Shown: in pieces, positions 51,705 to 59,774 of the stretch | Layout: the number at the start of each line of letters is the position of its first letter | Numbering within the stretch: the stretch's first letter is position 1 | Source: Bacteroidales bacterium | Lineage (GTDB): Bacteria > Bacteroidota > Bacteroidia > Bacteroidales > P3 | Direction of reading: 5' to 3' | DNA: 64,000 nt | Assembly: GCA_030523765.1 (NCBI GenBank) | Contig: JAUNHX010000004.1 | Coordinates: 85,553-149,552, forward strand | Notes under the pieces: generated by a model | Databases searched by the model: none | Told to the model about the DNA's origin: nothing | What the model saw: the letters and a program-made list of their open reading frames with translations, nothing else | Made by a program: the position numbers and the translations under genes

Positions 51705-52547
51705 TTAATCCTCTTCGTCGTTTTCGGCAGTAGCCGCCATCAAAGCCTCCTGTTCGGCTTTGAAATGGTTGTCTACCACATATACATGATCCAAATTCAC
51801 AAAGTCGGTAGCCAAACGCACTTTGATATGATAGAATCCGCTTCCTTGATCGGTGCGGGCCTCTTCAATATAGCCTACGGCGATGCCTTCGGGGAAATCG
51901 TTGGCAAAGCCGGAGGTGATAATCGTGTCGTTCTGATACAGTTTGTGGGTGGTAGGAATATCGATTACCGTTGCATAGCGATAATCGCCCCCCTCCCATA
52001 TCAATGTGCCCACAAGGTCGGTGCGCTTAATCTTCACACTGTTGCGACTGTTGGAGTGCAACACTGGCATAATGGTGGCAAAATTGCTGGTAGTGTTCAC
52101 CACCACACCTACAATGCCTTGAGGTGAGATCACCGCCATATCGGTACTGATGCCGTGCAGCGATCCTTTGTTAATCATCAAGTAGTTGTTGTGTTGAGTC
52201 CACGAGGCTTTGATAATCTTGGCCTCGGTATAGGTGTAGTGCTGCTTGTATACTGTGTCGTTGATCGAGAAAACGCTATCGTTAAATGAGATGTAGGAGG
52301 CGGCTTGCTGGGCTCTCAGCATGGCGTTTTCGGCTGCTAGGCGGTCGTTTTCGGCCTTCAGTCCGAAATAGCTGCCCACCGAGTTCACCCCCTTGTACCA
52401 TCTTCCTGCAATGCTGTTGCCCCAACTAATAATGCGCGAGTTCTGGTAGTAGCTGTTTTTAGCCACCATGATAATACAGAACACCTCTAGCAGAAGGAAG
52501 AGGAACACATAGTTGAATCGTTTTATAAACTCTAATAGTTGTCGCAT
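51705..52547 (-). CDS. mreC: Rod shape-determining protein MreC
   Basis: A 280-residue protein with one N-terminal membrane helix (YVFLFLLLEVFCIIMVAKNSY), a coiled coil (LKAENDRLAAENAMLRAQQ) and the periplasmic MreC beta domain (YLMINKGSLHGISTDMAVISPQGIVGVV, then GDYRYATVIDIPTTH, ITSGFANDFPEGIAVGYIEEA). The C-terminus is acidic (AATAENDEED). It starts 17 bases after the gmk stop. Confidence 0.93.
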   Translation of the reverse strand: MRQLLEFIKRFNYVFLFLLLEVFCIIMVAKNSYYQNSRIISWGNSIAGRWYKGVNSVGSYFGLKAENDRLAAENAMLRAQQAASYISFNDSVFSINDTVYKQHYTYTEAKIIKASWTQHNNYLMINKGSLHGISTDMAVISPQGIVGVVVNTTSNFATIMPVLHSNSRNSVKIKRTDLVGTLIWEGGDYRYATVIDIPTTHKLYQNDTIITSGFANDFPEGIAVGYIEEARTDQGSGFYHIKVRLATDFVNLDHVYVVDNHFKAEQEALMAATAENDEED

Positions 52548-52564
52548 GTTTCTTTAAGTAATCG

Positions 52565-53134
52565 CTACGATTCGAGGAAATGGTTTACCACTTGTCGGGT
52601 CTCCTCGACAGCCTGTTGTAAATCGTCGTTCACAATGGTGACGTCAAACTTGGGAGCCTCTTTCAATTCTAGTGCCGAGCGTCCTAGGCGTTTCTGTATA
52701 CTCTCCTCGCTCTCGGTACCGCGATTGCGTAGCCGTTGTTCTAGCACCTCTATGCTGGGTGGCATCACAAAGATGGCCAACGCGTCGTCGCCGAATATCT
52801 TTTTCAGATTCATGCCCCCCTTCACATCCACATCGAAAACAATCACGTGTCCGTTGTCCCATATTCGCTCTACTTCGCTACGCAAGGTGCCGTAGCAAGT
52901 GCCCTCATACACCTCTTCCCATTCCAAAAATTCGTTCCGTTCCACCCGTTGGCGGAAGTCGCCGATGCTCAGAAAATAGTAGTCTTTGCCGTGCAACTCC
53001 CCTTCGCGAGGCTGACGACTGGTGGCGCTGATCGAAAATTCGAAACAGTCGAAATACTGGTGCAGTTGTTTGATAATGGTTGTCTTTCCCGAACCTGAGG
53101 GGGCTGAAAAGAGTATGGCTTTCCGATTGTTCAT
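52565..53134 (-). CDS. gmk: Guanylate kinase
   Basis: A 189-residue enzyme phosphorylating GMP to GDP. P-loop SAPSGSGKTT (10-19), GMP-binding SATSRQPREGELHGKDYYF, and EWEEVYEGTCYGT are all present. It is in an operon between a coiled-coil protein and mreC. Confidence 0.97.
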   Translation of the reverse strand: MNNRKAILFSAPSGSGKTTIIKQLHQYFDCFEFSISATSRQPREGELHGKDYYFLSIGDFRQRVERNEFLEWEEVYEGTCYGTLRSEVERIWDNGHVIVFDVDVKGGMNLKKIFGDDALAIFVMPPSIEVLEQRLRNRGTESEESIQKRLGRSALELKEAPKFDVTIVNDDLQQAVEETRQVVNHFLES

Positions 53135-53159
53135 GGTTTTAAGATGATGTTTTATAGGG

Positions 53160-54572
53160 TTAGAAGCGTCGGTCGAATATGGTTTGGAATTTCTTTACCG
53201 TCAGCGAGTCTTTATCCCAGTTGAAGGAGGCGGCTGTGGCAGCCATCACCTCGAGTCCGGCAGCCCTATTGGGCGCAGCATTCAGTTGTAAGATAAAGTC
53301 GTTGTAGGCTTTCATATTGTTATGGAACAGATCGTTCATGAACTGGAACTTGTCGCTAATACTGATCACTGTACGGAGATCGGTCACCTTGTGGGCGTTT
53401 ACCTTCTCTTCGATCGATTGTTCTATGTTGGGTTTGTTGTTGCTCAGTTGGTCGGCCAGCGTGCGGGTGGTAGTTTCTTTGGCTTGAGGTGCCTCATGGT
53501 GGAGCATCTCGAAGATCGAACCGTTAGCACTCTCTTTCTTCTCTTGCACTGGCTTGGGTTGTGGGGCACTTTCTACAGGTTTTGCTACAGGCTGTGCCAC
53601 CTTCTCTACAGGTTTCGGTTCTTCTTGTTTGGGGGCTGCCGTAGTATGCTCGTGATTCTTCACCTCTGCTTTGGTAGGGGTTTCAGTGGTAACGGAAGGG
53701 TTCTCTTTGTCGTTCACTTTATATTGATCTACCAGCGAATGACCTGGTTTGAAACGATCGGCTACCGATGCAGTGCCCTCTTTGGGCTGCAGCATATCCC
53801 ATAGGGTGGTACTGTTCTCTTTGGCGGCTGGTTTCTTGGGTTGGGGTTCCTCAAAAAGCGACTCGTTTTGGTGTCCCTCCAATTGTTCCATCGTCTGTGC
53901 GTCGTTGGGTTTTACCGGCTCTGTAACGGGTTCTTCGGGGGCAAATAGTGGGGCTTCGTCGGTGGGCTGTACTTTCTCGGCAACGGGGGGCACTGCTTTG
54001 GGAGTCTCGGTTACGGGCTCCTTCGGGGTTTCTATAGAGATCTTAGCCTTAGGCTCAGGTTGGATTTCAGGTTCGATTTCTACCGTAAGTTCAGGCTGTG
54101 GTTCCACTGAGGGTTCTTCCTTCGGCTGAGGGACCTCCTCGATAGGAGTTTCGGTAGCAATCGTTTTTTCTGTCCGAGCCTCTGTTTGAGGAGCGGAAGC
54201 ATTGCGATCTATAGTGGCAGCCACCATTGTCGTCGAAGCGATTGCCTCCAATTTAGAGGTGAGAATCGAAGAGAGTTTTTCATTGAGCATAGTATCGAGT
54301 CGTTGTTCCAAACGACTCATCAGCTGCTCCAGACTCTCCGACTGAGTCTTGAAGTGCTTCTCCACCATACGGTCTATTTTTCCCTCGAGAGGTTCCGTCT
54401 CTTCTACCTCCGGTTTGTTCATATCGAGAACAGACTGGTAGGTTTCACGCATCAAGTTAAGCAATATGTCGCAGTCGAGGACCGTCAGCTCGGCATCCGA
54501 TTCTTCCATGCGTTTCAGTACCTCTAGCATGCTTGTTATTTTCTCTTTGAGAAGAATTACTCCTTTTTTCAT
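53160..54572 (-). CDS. Uncharacterised protein with coiled coil, Pro/Glu-rich middle and conserved C-terminal domain
   Basis: A 470-residue protein without a signal or membrane helix. The N-terminal 125 residues are helical with heptads (LEQLMSRLEQRLDTMLNEKLSSIL). Residues about 130-380 are a low-complexity stretch rich in Pro, Glu, Lys, Val and Thr. The C-terminal 75 residues (TDLRTVISISDKFQFMNDLFHNNMKAYNDF ... KKFQTIFDRRF, given in parts) form a compact domain seen at the end of similar Bacteroidota proteins beside gmk. Function unknown; perhaps a cytoskeletal or scaffold partner of the Mre system by context. It is the first gene of the leftward operon. A weak TATTTTTA box lies at 54644-54651 (minus). 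Confidence 0.72.
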   Translation of the reverse strand: MKKGVILLKEKITSMLEVLKRMEESDAELTVLDCDILLNLMRETYQSVLDMNKPEVEETEPLEGKIDRMVEKHFKTQSESLEQLMSRLEQRLDTMLNEKLSSILTSKLEAIASTTMVAATIDRNASAPQTEARTEKTIATETPIEEVPQPKEEPSVEPQPELTVEIEPEIQPEPKAKISIETPKEPVTETPKAVPPVAEKVQPTDEAPLFAPEEPVTEPVKPNDAQTMEQLEGHQNESLFEEPQPKKPAAKENSTTLWDMLQPKEGTASVADRFKPGHSLVDQYKVNDKENPSVTTETPTKAEVKNHEHTTAAPKQEEPKPVEKVAQPVAKPVESAPQPKPVQEKKESANGSIFEMLHHEAPQAKETTTRTLADQLSNNKPNIEQSIEEKVNAHKVTDLRTVISISDKFQFMNDLFHNNMKAYNDFILQLNAAPNRAAGLEVMAATAASFNWDKDSLTVKKFQTIFDRRF

Positions 54573-54781
54573 TTCGATGTATCTTATCTATTATTCTTAT
54601 TTACAGATTTATATATGCTTTTGTTGTATATAATTTGCCATTGTAAAAATACAATTATTTATTAAATATCCAGCCATACTCTTCAAAAAGTTTTCCTCAT
54701 CCTTAGTTGATAACTTTTAATCCATTGTTTTATACCTTGATATAAGGCCGCTTACATAGAAAAAATGAGTTTTACCCCTGG

Positions 54782-54850
54782 GCTCTCTAAGCCCTCCGGA
54801 TTATCCGGCTCCTCCAGAATATCCAAGTCTTCCGGAACATCTGGGACCTC
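54782..54850 (+). repeat. Imperfect 9-nt tandem array (consensus near GAATCTCCG)
   Basis: About seven consecutive nine-base units such as AGCCCTCCG, GATTATCCG, GCTCCTCCA, GAATATCCA, AGTCTTCCG, GAACATCTG and GGACCTCCG. The same unit recurs at 54924-54972 and 61530-61660. Confidence 0.7.
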
Positions 54851-54864
54851 CGAAAAAAAGATGA

Positions 54865-54892
54865 TAACCGTAAAAGATACATGATACATCTT
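54865..54892 (-). repeat. GATACAT-type interspersed element, copy 1
   Basis: On the minus strand it reads AAGATGTATCATGTATCTT followed by TTACGGTTA. Two GATACAT heptamers lie in tandem. Shares the whole 28 bases with copies at 55756-55783 (one indel-like change) and 61698-61732 (an extra heptamer). Confidence 0.8.
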
Positions 54893-54923
54893 GTGGGATA
54901 GAAAGCCGTCGCAAATCTTCTTT

Positions 54924-54972
54924 CTAATCTTCCGGGCCCTCTGGGGCCTCCGGATCTTCCAAATCTTCCAAA
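54924..54972 (+). repeat. Imperfect 9-nt tandem array, second block
   Basis: Units such as TAATCTTCC, GGGCCCTCT, GGGGCCTCC, GGATCTTCC and AAATCTTCC. The 9-base phase is the same kind as at 54782, with the GATACAT element between the two blocks. Confidence 0.6.
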
Positions 54973-55056
54973 TAAAAGTATCGGTATAAGTGTTTTATTA
55001 AGTGCTATTATTGAAAATACTAATATATTATAAACGGCTGCAATGGGGCGCCTAAA

Positions 55057-55192
55057 GCTGACATCAAACCCCGATCGAAGGGTGGCAAAAAGGTCTCTTA
55101 ACGCGGACATCAAACCTCGATTGAAGGGCTGAAATTTGTCACGTATAGCGGATATATTTCCTCGATTGAAAATGGAAATTTGGAACATTTTC
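55057..55192 (-). repeat. Three imperfect 45-46-bp repeats
   Basis: Units begin GCTGACATCAAACC (55057), GCGGACATCAAACC (55103) and GCGGATATATTTCC (55148), each followed by a CGATYGAA core. Translated on the minus strand they give a 15-residue repeat of the type FNRGxxSAxRDxF. Not followed by a recognisable protein. Confidence 0.65.
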
Positions 55193-55525
55193 GACTCAAA
55201 TTATATCGAGATGTCATAAATGGCGAAAAATCACAAATCGCGGTCCGATTTTTTGCTTTCTGTTGATTTCTAACTATTTGTGACCCATCAAAAAATGCGA
55301 TTAAGAAGTTTTTTGCCACCTATCCCAGTACTAGCAAGGGCTAGACCCCAATCAGGGGTACCCAAAAGTGTACAAAAAGATACTCGAAAATGGGGGGGGC
55401 AAAATCGGTTTTTTGATTCATTTCGCTGATCTATGACGTTTTAAGGTCGTTTTTTTCGGAATGTTGTCGAGAAAAATATACACATCTTCCTATAAAAATA
55501 TGTTATTTTCATAAAAATGAGTCGC

Positions 55526-55645
55526 AAGATGTATCATGTATCTTTTTCGTTTTCGACCCAAAAGATACATTTTAAATCTATAAAACATTATATTTTAATT
55601 GTTTATGTTGCGAAAATCCAAGATGTATCATGTATCATGTATCTT
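55526..55645 (+). repeat. GATACAT-type elements, copies 2 and 3
   Basis: AAGATGTATCATGTATCTT at 55526-55544, and a longer version with three GTATCAT/GTATC heptamers at 55620-55645. A partial AAAGATACAT lies between at 55560-55569. Confidence 0.75.
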
Positions 55646-55755
55646 TTTTTTGGGGGGAGCCACTTTTGCGAAACTCCTCACGCCTATTCCTTATAATTTA
55701 ATATATATTATTTATTTAATAAATAGAATTTGAAGGCCCCCCTCAAAAAGTGCAC

Positions 55756-55836
55756 TAACCGTAAAAGACATATGATACATCTTGATAGACTCAAAAGCCA
55801 AGAAATCAGCAGTGTAACTTTTTAAGATGTATCATG
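55756..55836. repeat. GATACAT-type elements, copies 4 and 5
   Basis: A minus-oriented copy with the TACGGTTA flank at 55756-55783 (CATATG in place of ATACATG) and a truncated plus copy AAGATGTATCATG at 55824-55836. Confidence 0.65.
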
Positions 55837-55865
55837 AGTTTGGGCAAAATGCCCCAAAATGGCCT

Positions 55866-55995
55866 TTTTCGAGGGTCGTTTTTGAGCTCATTTTCGAGGG
55901 TCGTTTGGGAGGGTCATTTTGGGGTCTTTTTGGGGTTCATTTTGGAGGTTGGTTGAAAAGCTCATTTTGGGAGTGGATGACGAACCGCTTTCGAA
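55866..55995 (+). repeat. G/T-rich direct repeats
   Basis: The 16-mer TTTTCGAGGGTCGTTT occurs exactly at 55866-55881 and 55891-55906. Variants of GAGGGTCATTTT and AGCTCATTTT continue for another 90 bases. It produces a long low-complexity frame that I do not believe is a gene. Confidence 0.6.
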
Positions 55996-56451
55996 GATGT
56001 CATTTTGCACATTTTGGCTCCAAACATCAGCGTCACCTCGTAAAGGGAGTCTTTTGGGAGTCAAACTTTATTAAAATCAAGTTAACATTCGAAAAATTCA
56101 CCAATTAACACCCCTTAGTTGTTAAAACTTTCGTTTTTTTACCGATTAAATTTCAATTTTTTTCGATTGTAACTTGCTAGTAATTTAACAATTAACATAA
56201 ATATTAATAATATGTTAAAAACTTTTCCCTCAAAACACTTGCCAGAATAAAAAAAGGTTGCATCTTTGCATCGTGATTTCAAGTGATAGGTAGTGCAGCT
56301 ACAACCCTGGTGCAAGTCAAAGGTAAGCCCTATATAAATATAATATATAATTTTTGACACACCCTCGCGCGATGAAGTCTCCTAGCACAGGCAATCACAA
56401 AAATGGCCTAAAAGCCAAGTATTAATTATTTAAAACCAAAATAGAAAATAC

Positions 56452-56553
56452 ATGACACCCATAACCTCCGTTAATCAGTTTGCCGACCCCAAAGGATTCA
56501 TTTCCATTGCGTCAGCCAAAGATAGTGTTCTACATCGACCCGTCAATCGATGA
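56452..56553 (+). CDS. Short reading frame of 33 codons, possible gene remnant
   Basis: Starts ATG at 56452 and encodes MTPITSVNQFADPKGFIS followed by IASAKDSVLHRPVNR. The composition looks like real protein, unlike the surrounding frames, and a CATCTTTG promoter-like box lies near 56270. It may be the N-terminal stub of a decayed gene. I do not recognise a family, so this is tentative. Confidence 0.25.
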   Translation: MTPITSVNQFADPKGFISIASAKDSVLHRPVNR

Positions 56554-56593
56554 ATGTTTTTAAAAGAGTTGCATCCAAATCGAAGTTTTTTTG

Positions 56594-56601
56594 TATCTTT
56601 G
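56594..56601 (+). promoter_or_regulatory. -7 box (TATCTTTG) of the M16 protease gene
   Basis: Perfect TAnnTTTG, preceded 22 bases upstream by TTGC as a possible -33 part. The leader to the ATG is about 170 bases and includes an 8-1-8 palindrome (56714-56730). Confidence 0.7.
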
Positions 56602-56636
56602 CAAAAGTTTTTATCTTGATGGCAACGACGCTGAAG

Positions 56637-56648
56637 AGATGTATCATG
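56637..56648 (+). repeat. Truncated GATACAT-type element in the M16 leader
   Basis: AGATGTATCATG, the left half of the element found in the upstream repeat region. It would lie inside the transcribed leader of the M16 gene. Confidence 0.5.
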
Positions 56649-56713
56649 CTAATTCTGCGTGAGTCAGAGAGAAGAGAGACTGAGAGAGGTGGAAACAGAG
56701 ACAAGAAGAAAAC

Positions 56714-56730
56714 TGATCCCTAAGGGATCA
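56714..56730 (+). promoter_or_regulatory. Perfect 17-bp palindrome in the M16 leader
   Basis: TGATCCCT, one central A, then AGGGATCA. It lies 47 bases before the ATG and could be a protein binding site or small hairpin. Confidence 0.4.
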
Positions 56731-56777
56731 AAAACAAGCAAAATAACAATACTAATCATTCAAAAAACAAGTTTAAG

Positions 56778-59696
56778 ATGAAAAGAAACGTAAGATTTTT
56801 GGCTACCCTGGTAGCGATGATGTTCTTGCTAGGATCGTCGATCTTCGCTCAGAAGCAGTACACCTACAAGACGTTTAACAACGACCCGATGGGGGTGAGA
56901 GAGTATACCCTCGATAATGGATTGAAGGTCTACATGAGCGTTTACAAGGATGCTCCTCGTATTCAGACGTATGTGGCTGTGCGTGCTGGATCGAAGAACG
57001 ATCCGTCGACGACGACTGGTCTTGCTCACTATCTGGAGCATATGCTCTTCAAGGGTACCCAGAAACTGGGCACCACCGACTGGGAGAAAGAGGGTCCCAT
57101 TATCCAACAGATTGAGGATCTCTTCGAGGTGTACCGTATGTTCGACGATAGCGCTACTCGTGCTGTGATATATCATAAGATTGACAGCCTAAGCTATGAG
57201 GCTTCGAAGATCTCGGTGGCCAACGAGTATGATAAGGCAATGACGGCTATCGGATCGAAGGGTACCAATGCTTTTACGAGCAACGACTACACGATGTATG
57301 TGGAAAATATCCCCTCCAATCAGCTCGAAACATGGGCTATGGTGCAGGGTGACCGTTTCCAGAATATGGTGCTCCGTCTGTTCCATACCGAGCTGGAGGC
57401 TGTGTATGAGGAGAAAAACATCAGTCTGGCTAAAGATGGTCGCAAGACTAACGAGATGATGATGGCTGCCCTTTTCCCTCATCACCCTTATGGACAACAA
57501 ACCACGCTAGGAACCATCGAGCATCTGAAGAACCCTTCGATGCGCAACATCCGCAACTATTTTGCTCAGTACTATGTGCCCAACAATATGTGTGTGGCTA
57601 TGGCTGGCGATTTCGATCCCGATGAGGCTATCCGTATTATCGACAAGTATATGGGCTGCTGGAAACCAGGCAATGTGCCGGAATTCCACAAGGTGCCTGA
57701 GGCTCCTATCACCTCCCCTATAGTACGTACGGTAACGGGTCTCGATCCTGAAAATATCACTATTGCTTATCGTATCGATGCTGGCAATGGTAGCCATGAG
57801 GCCCTGTTGGCTAGTTTGCTGGATCAGGTGATGAGTAATGGCAAATGTGGTTTGATCGACCTCAACATCAACCAACAGCAGAAATGTATGGGTGCTTATG
57901 CCTATACCTATGCTTTGAACGATTATATAGCCTATGTGTTCAGCGGTCGCCCGCTGCAGGGTCAAAGTCTCGACGATGTGAAAGATTTGCTGCTGCAACA
58001 AGTGGAACTGGTAAAGCAGGGCAAGTTCGAAGAGTGGCTGCTCGAGGCTGCTATCAACAATGTGGAGTATACCATCCAGAAGATGGCCGAGAGCAACGAT
58101 AGTCGAGCTCGCCAGATGGCCTATGCTTTTGTTCAACATCAGTCGTGGGATGAGATTTGCAATGAGATCAACGAGCTACGCAAAATCTCGAAGCAGGATC
58201 TGGTGGCTTTCGCCAACAAGGTGTTCCGTGAGGGTGCTTATACGGTGGTGTACAAACGTCAAGGTACCCCCGATCCTATAGTGAAGGTAACCAAACCGGC
58301 CATCACCCCCATCGAGGTGAATCGCGATAAAACGAGCGATTTCTTGGCCGAGATCAAGTCGCACCAAGTAACGCCGATCGAACCAGTGTTTGTCGACTTC
58401 AACAAGGATATGCAGAAAACGAAACTGGCTAACGGTAGCGAGTTGCTCTATGTGAAGAATAATGAGAACAGTACTTTCTCGCTCAACTACTATTTCGATT
58501 TCGGTTCCGATGCCGACAAGACCATCGATCTGGCTGCCGATTTGCTCGACTATCTGGGTACGAGCAAACATACCGTTGATCAGCTGAACGAGGAGTTCTT
58601 CCGTCTGGCTTGCGACTATAGTTTGAGTGTGAGCAACAAGACGATTTCGGTTCATATTGGCGGCTTGTCGAAGAATATGGAGAAGGCTATGGGTTTGGTT
58701 GAGGAGATTTTCAGCGATGTGCAGTCCAACGACGAGGCTCTGCAGTCGCTCGTAGAACGTATCATCAAGGGTCGTAAGGACAACAAGAGCAATCAGCAGA
58801 ACGCCTTCCGTGCATTGACTCAGTATGCTATGTATGGCGAGAACTCGTCGTTTTTGGATGTGCTTACCGATCAAGAACTTCGCGCCTATAACTCGCAGCA
58901 GTTGGTCGACGCTATCCGCGGACTCTTCGCTTACAAACACCGTGTGCTTTACTATGGCGATGCTTCGATAGACCAGGTGAAGGCTACGGTGACCAAGATC
59001 CATAAAACGCCCAAGAGTCTCAAGAAGGTTCCTGCCAACAAGAAACGTCAGCCAGTGGCTGTGGGTGGCAACCAGGTGCTCTTCTGCCACTATGATGCTA
59101 AAAACTCGTATGTGAACGAATATTTCCGTGGTGGTAAATACGATGTGAAATTGCTGCCTCAGGTAAGTCTCTATAATGAATATTTCGGTGGTAGCATGAA
59201 CGCTATCGTATTCCAAGAGCTGCGCGAAAAACGGAGTCTAGCTTACAATGCTTCGGCTTACTATAGTCAGACGGGAGAGAAGGATGGCTATTTCTTTGAT
59301 CAGGCTCAGGTGGTTACGCAGAACGACAAGTTGGGCGATGCTTTGGCTGCCTACGAGGATCTCTTCAACAACATGCCAGAGGCTCAGGCCAATTTCGATT
59401 TGGCTAAGGAGAGCAGCATCTCTTTGCTGCGTACCGCTCGTACAACCAAATTTGGCATCATTAACCGTTACCTCACTTTCGAACGGATGGGATGGAAGAG
59501 CGATCCTAGCAAGACGTTCTTCGCTATGTTGCCTTCGATGACGATGCAGGATGTGGTGAACTTCAACAACAAATACGTCAAGGGTCAGAAGAAGTGCTAC
59601 ATCATTCTTGGCAATGAGGCTGATACTGACTTCCAGATGCTTGCCAAATATGGTAAGGTGAAGAAGGTGAAACTAGATGATCTCTTCGCTTACTAG
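56778..59696 (+). CDS. M16 family (insulinase-like) zinc metalloprotease, secreted
   Basis: A 972-residue protein with a signal peptide (VAMMFLLGSSIFAQ). Two M16 halves: the N-terminal half has the inverted zinc motif HYLEH (84-88) and a distal glutamate within ELEAVYEEK (205-213); the C-terminal half (about 530-960) lacks the motif and acts as the companion lobe (QELREKRSLAYNASAYYSQ is the characteristic RxLxY segment). It cleaves peptides in the periplasm. It has its own promoter and terminator. Confidence 0.94.
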   Translation: MKRNVRFLATLVAMMFLLGSSIFAQKQYTYKTFNNDPMGVREYTLDNGLKVYMSVYKDAPRIQTYVAVRAGSKNDPSTTTGLAHYLEHMLFKGTQKLGTTDWEKEGPIIQQIEDLFEVYRMFDDSATRAVIYHKIDSLSYEASKISVANEYDKAMTAIGSKGTNAFTSNDYTMYVENIPSNQLETWAMVQGDRFQNMVLRLFHTELEAVYEEKNISLAKDGRKTNEMMMAALFPHHPYGQQTTLGTIEHLKNPSMRNIRNYFAQYYVPNNMCVAMAGDFDPDEAIRIIDKYMGCWKPGNVPEFHKVPEAPITSPIVRTVTGLDPENITIAYRIDAGNGSHEALLASLLDQVMSNGKCGLIDLNINQQQKCMGAYAYTYALNDYIAYVFSGRPLQGQSLDDVKDLLLQQVELVKQGKFEEWLLEAAINNVEYTIQKMAESNDSRARQMAYAFVQHQSWDEICNEINELRKISKQDLVAFANKVFREGAYTVVYKRQGTPDPIVKVTKPAITPIEVNRDKTSDFLAEIKSHQVTPIEPVFVDFNKDMQKTKLANGSELLYVKNNENSTFSLNYYFDFGSDADKTIDLAADLLDYLGTSKHTVDQLNEEFFRLACDYSLSVSNKTISVHIGGLSKNMEKAMGLVEEIFSDVQSNDEALQSLVERIIKGRKDNKSNQQNAFRALTQYAMYGENSSFLDVLTDQELRAYNSQQLVDAIRGLFAYKHRVLYYGDASIDQVKATVTKIHKTPKSLKKVPANKKRQPVAVGGNQVLFCHYDAKNSYVNEYFRGGKYDVKLLPQVSLYNEYFGGSMNAIVFQELREKRSLAYNASAYYSQTGEKDGYFFDQAQVVTQNDKLGDALAAYEDLFNNMPEAQANFDLAKESSISLLRTARTTKFGIINRYLTFERMGWKSDPSKTFFAMLPSMTMQDVVNFNNKYVKGQKKCYIILGNEADTDFQMLAKYGKVKKVKLDDLFAY

Positions 59697-59717
59697 GCCT
59701 AGTGTATTATATTCATG

Positions 59718-59761
59718 AAGGGCGGTCCTCTTCGAAATCGAGGAGGGCTGCCTTTCTTTTA
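59718..59761 (+). terminator. Terminator of the M16 protease gene
   Basis: Arms AAGGGCGGTCCTC and GAGGAGGGCTGCCTTT (a short internal mismatch) followed by CTTTT. Confidence 0.8.
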
Positions 59762-59774
59762 AAGATAGGATGTT

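Larger units (their letters stand above)
54573..56777. other. 2.2-kb gene-poor region filled with several short-repeat families
   Basis: AT-rich in large parts, with no frame that resembles a protein family. It contains 9-nt tandem arrays, interspersed GATACAT-type elements, a three-unit 45-bp repeat, G/T-rich direct repeats, a short remnant-like reading frame, and near the right end the promoter and leader of the M16 protease gene. It may be a site where repeats and decayed insertions accumulate. No integrase, transposase or tRNA gene borders it. Confidence 0.6.

Noticed and set aside
55057..55192. CRISPR-like spacing of the 45-bp repeats
   Set aside because: The units are degenerate, contiguous without unique spacers, only three in number, and no cas gene is present.
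54787..55319. Minus-strand frames of 133 and 69 codons in the repeat region
   Set aside because: They overlap in different frames, arise from the 45-bp and 9-nt repeats and show no family resemblance; reported only as repeats.
55827..56108. Plus-strand frame of 93 codons
   Set aside because: Low-complexity Phe/Gly/Trp-rich product of G/T-rich direct repeats; starts inside a GATACAT element.
54573..56777. Replication origin
   Set aside because: Although AT-rich and repeat-filled, I saw no cluster of DnaA-box-like TTATNCACA sequences and no dnaA, dnaN or similar gene nearby.
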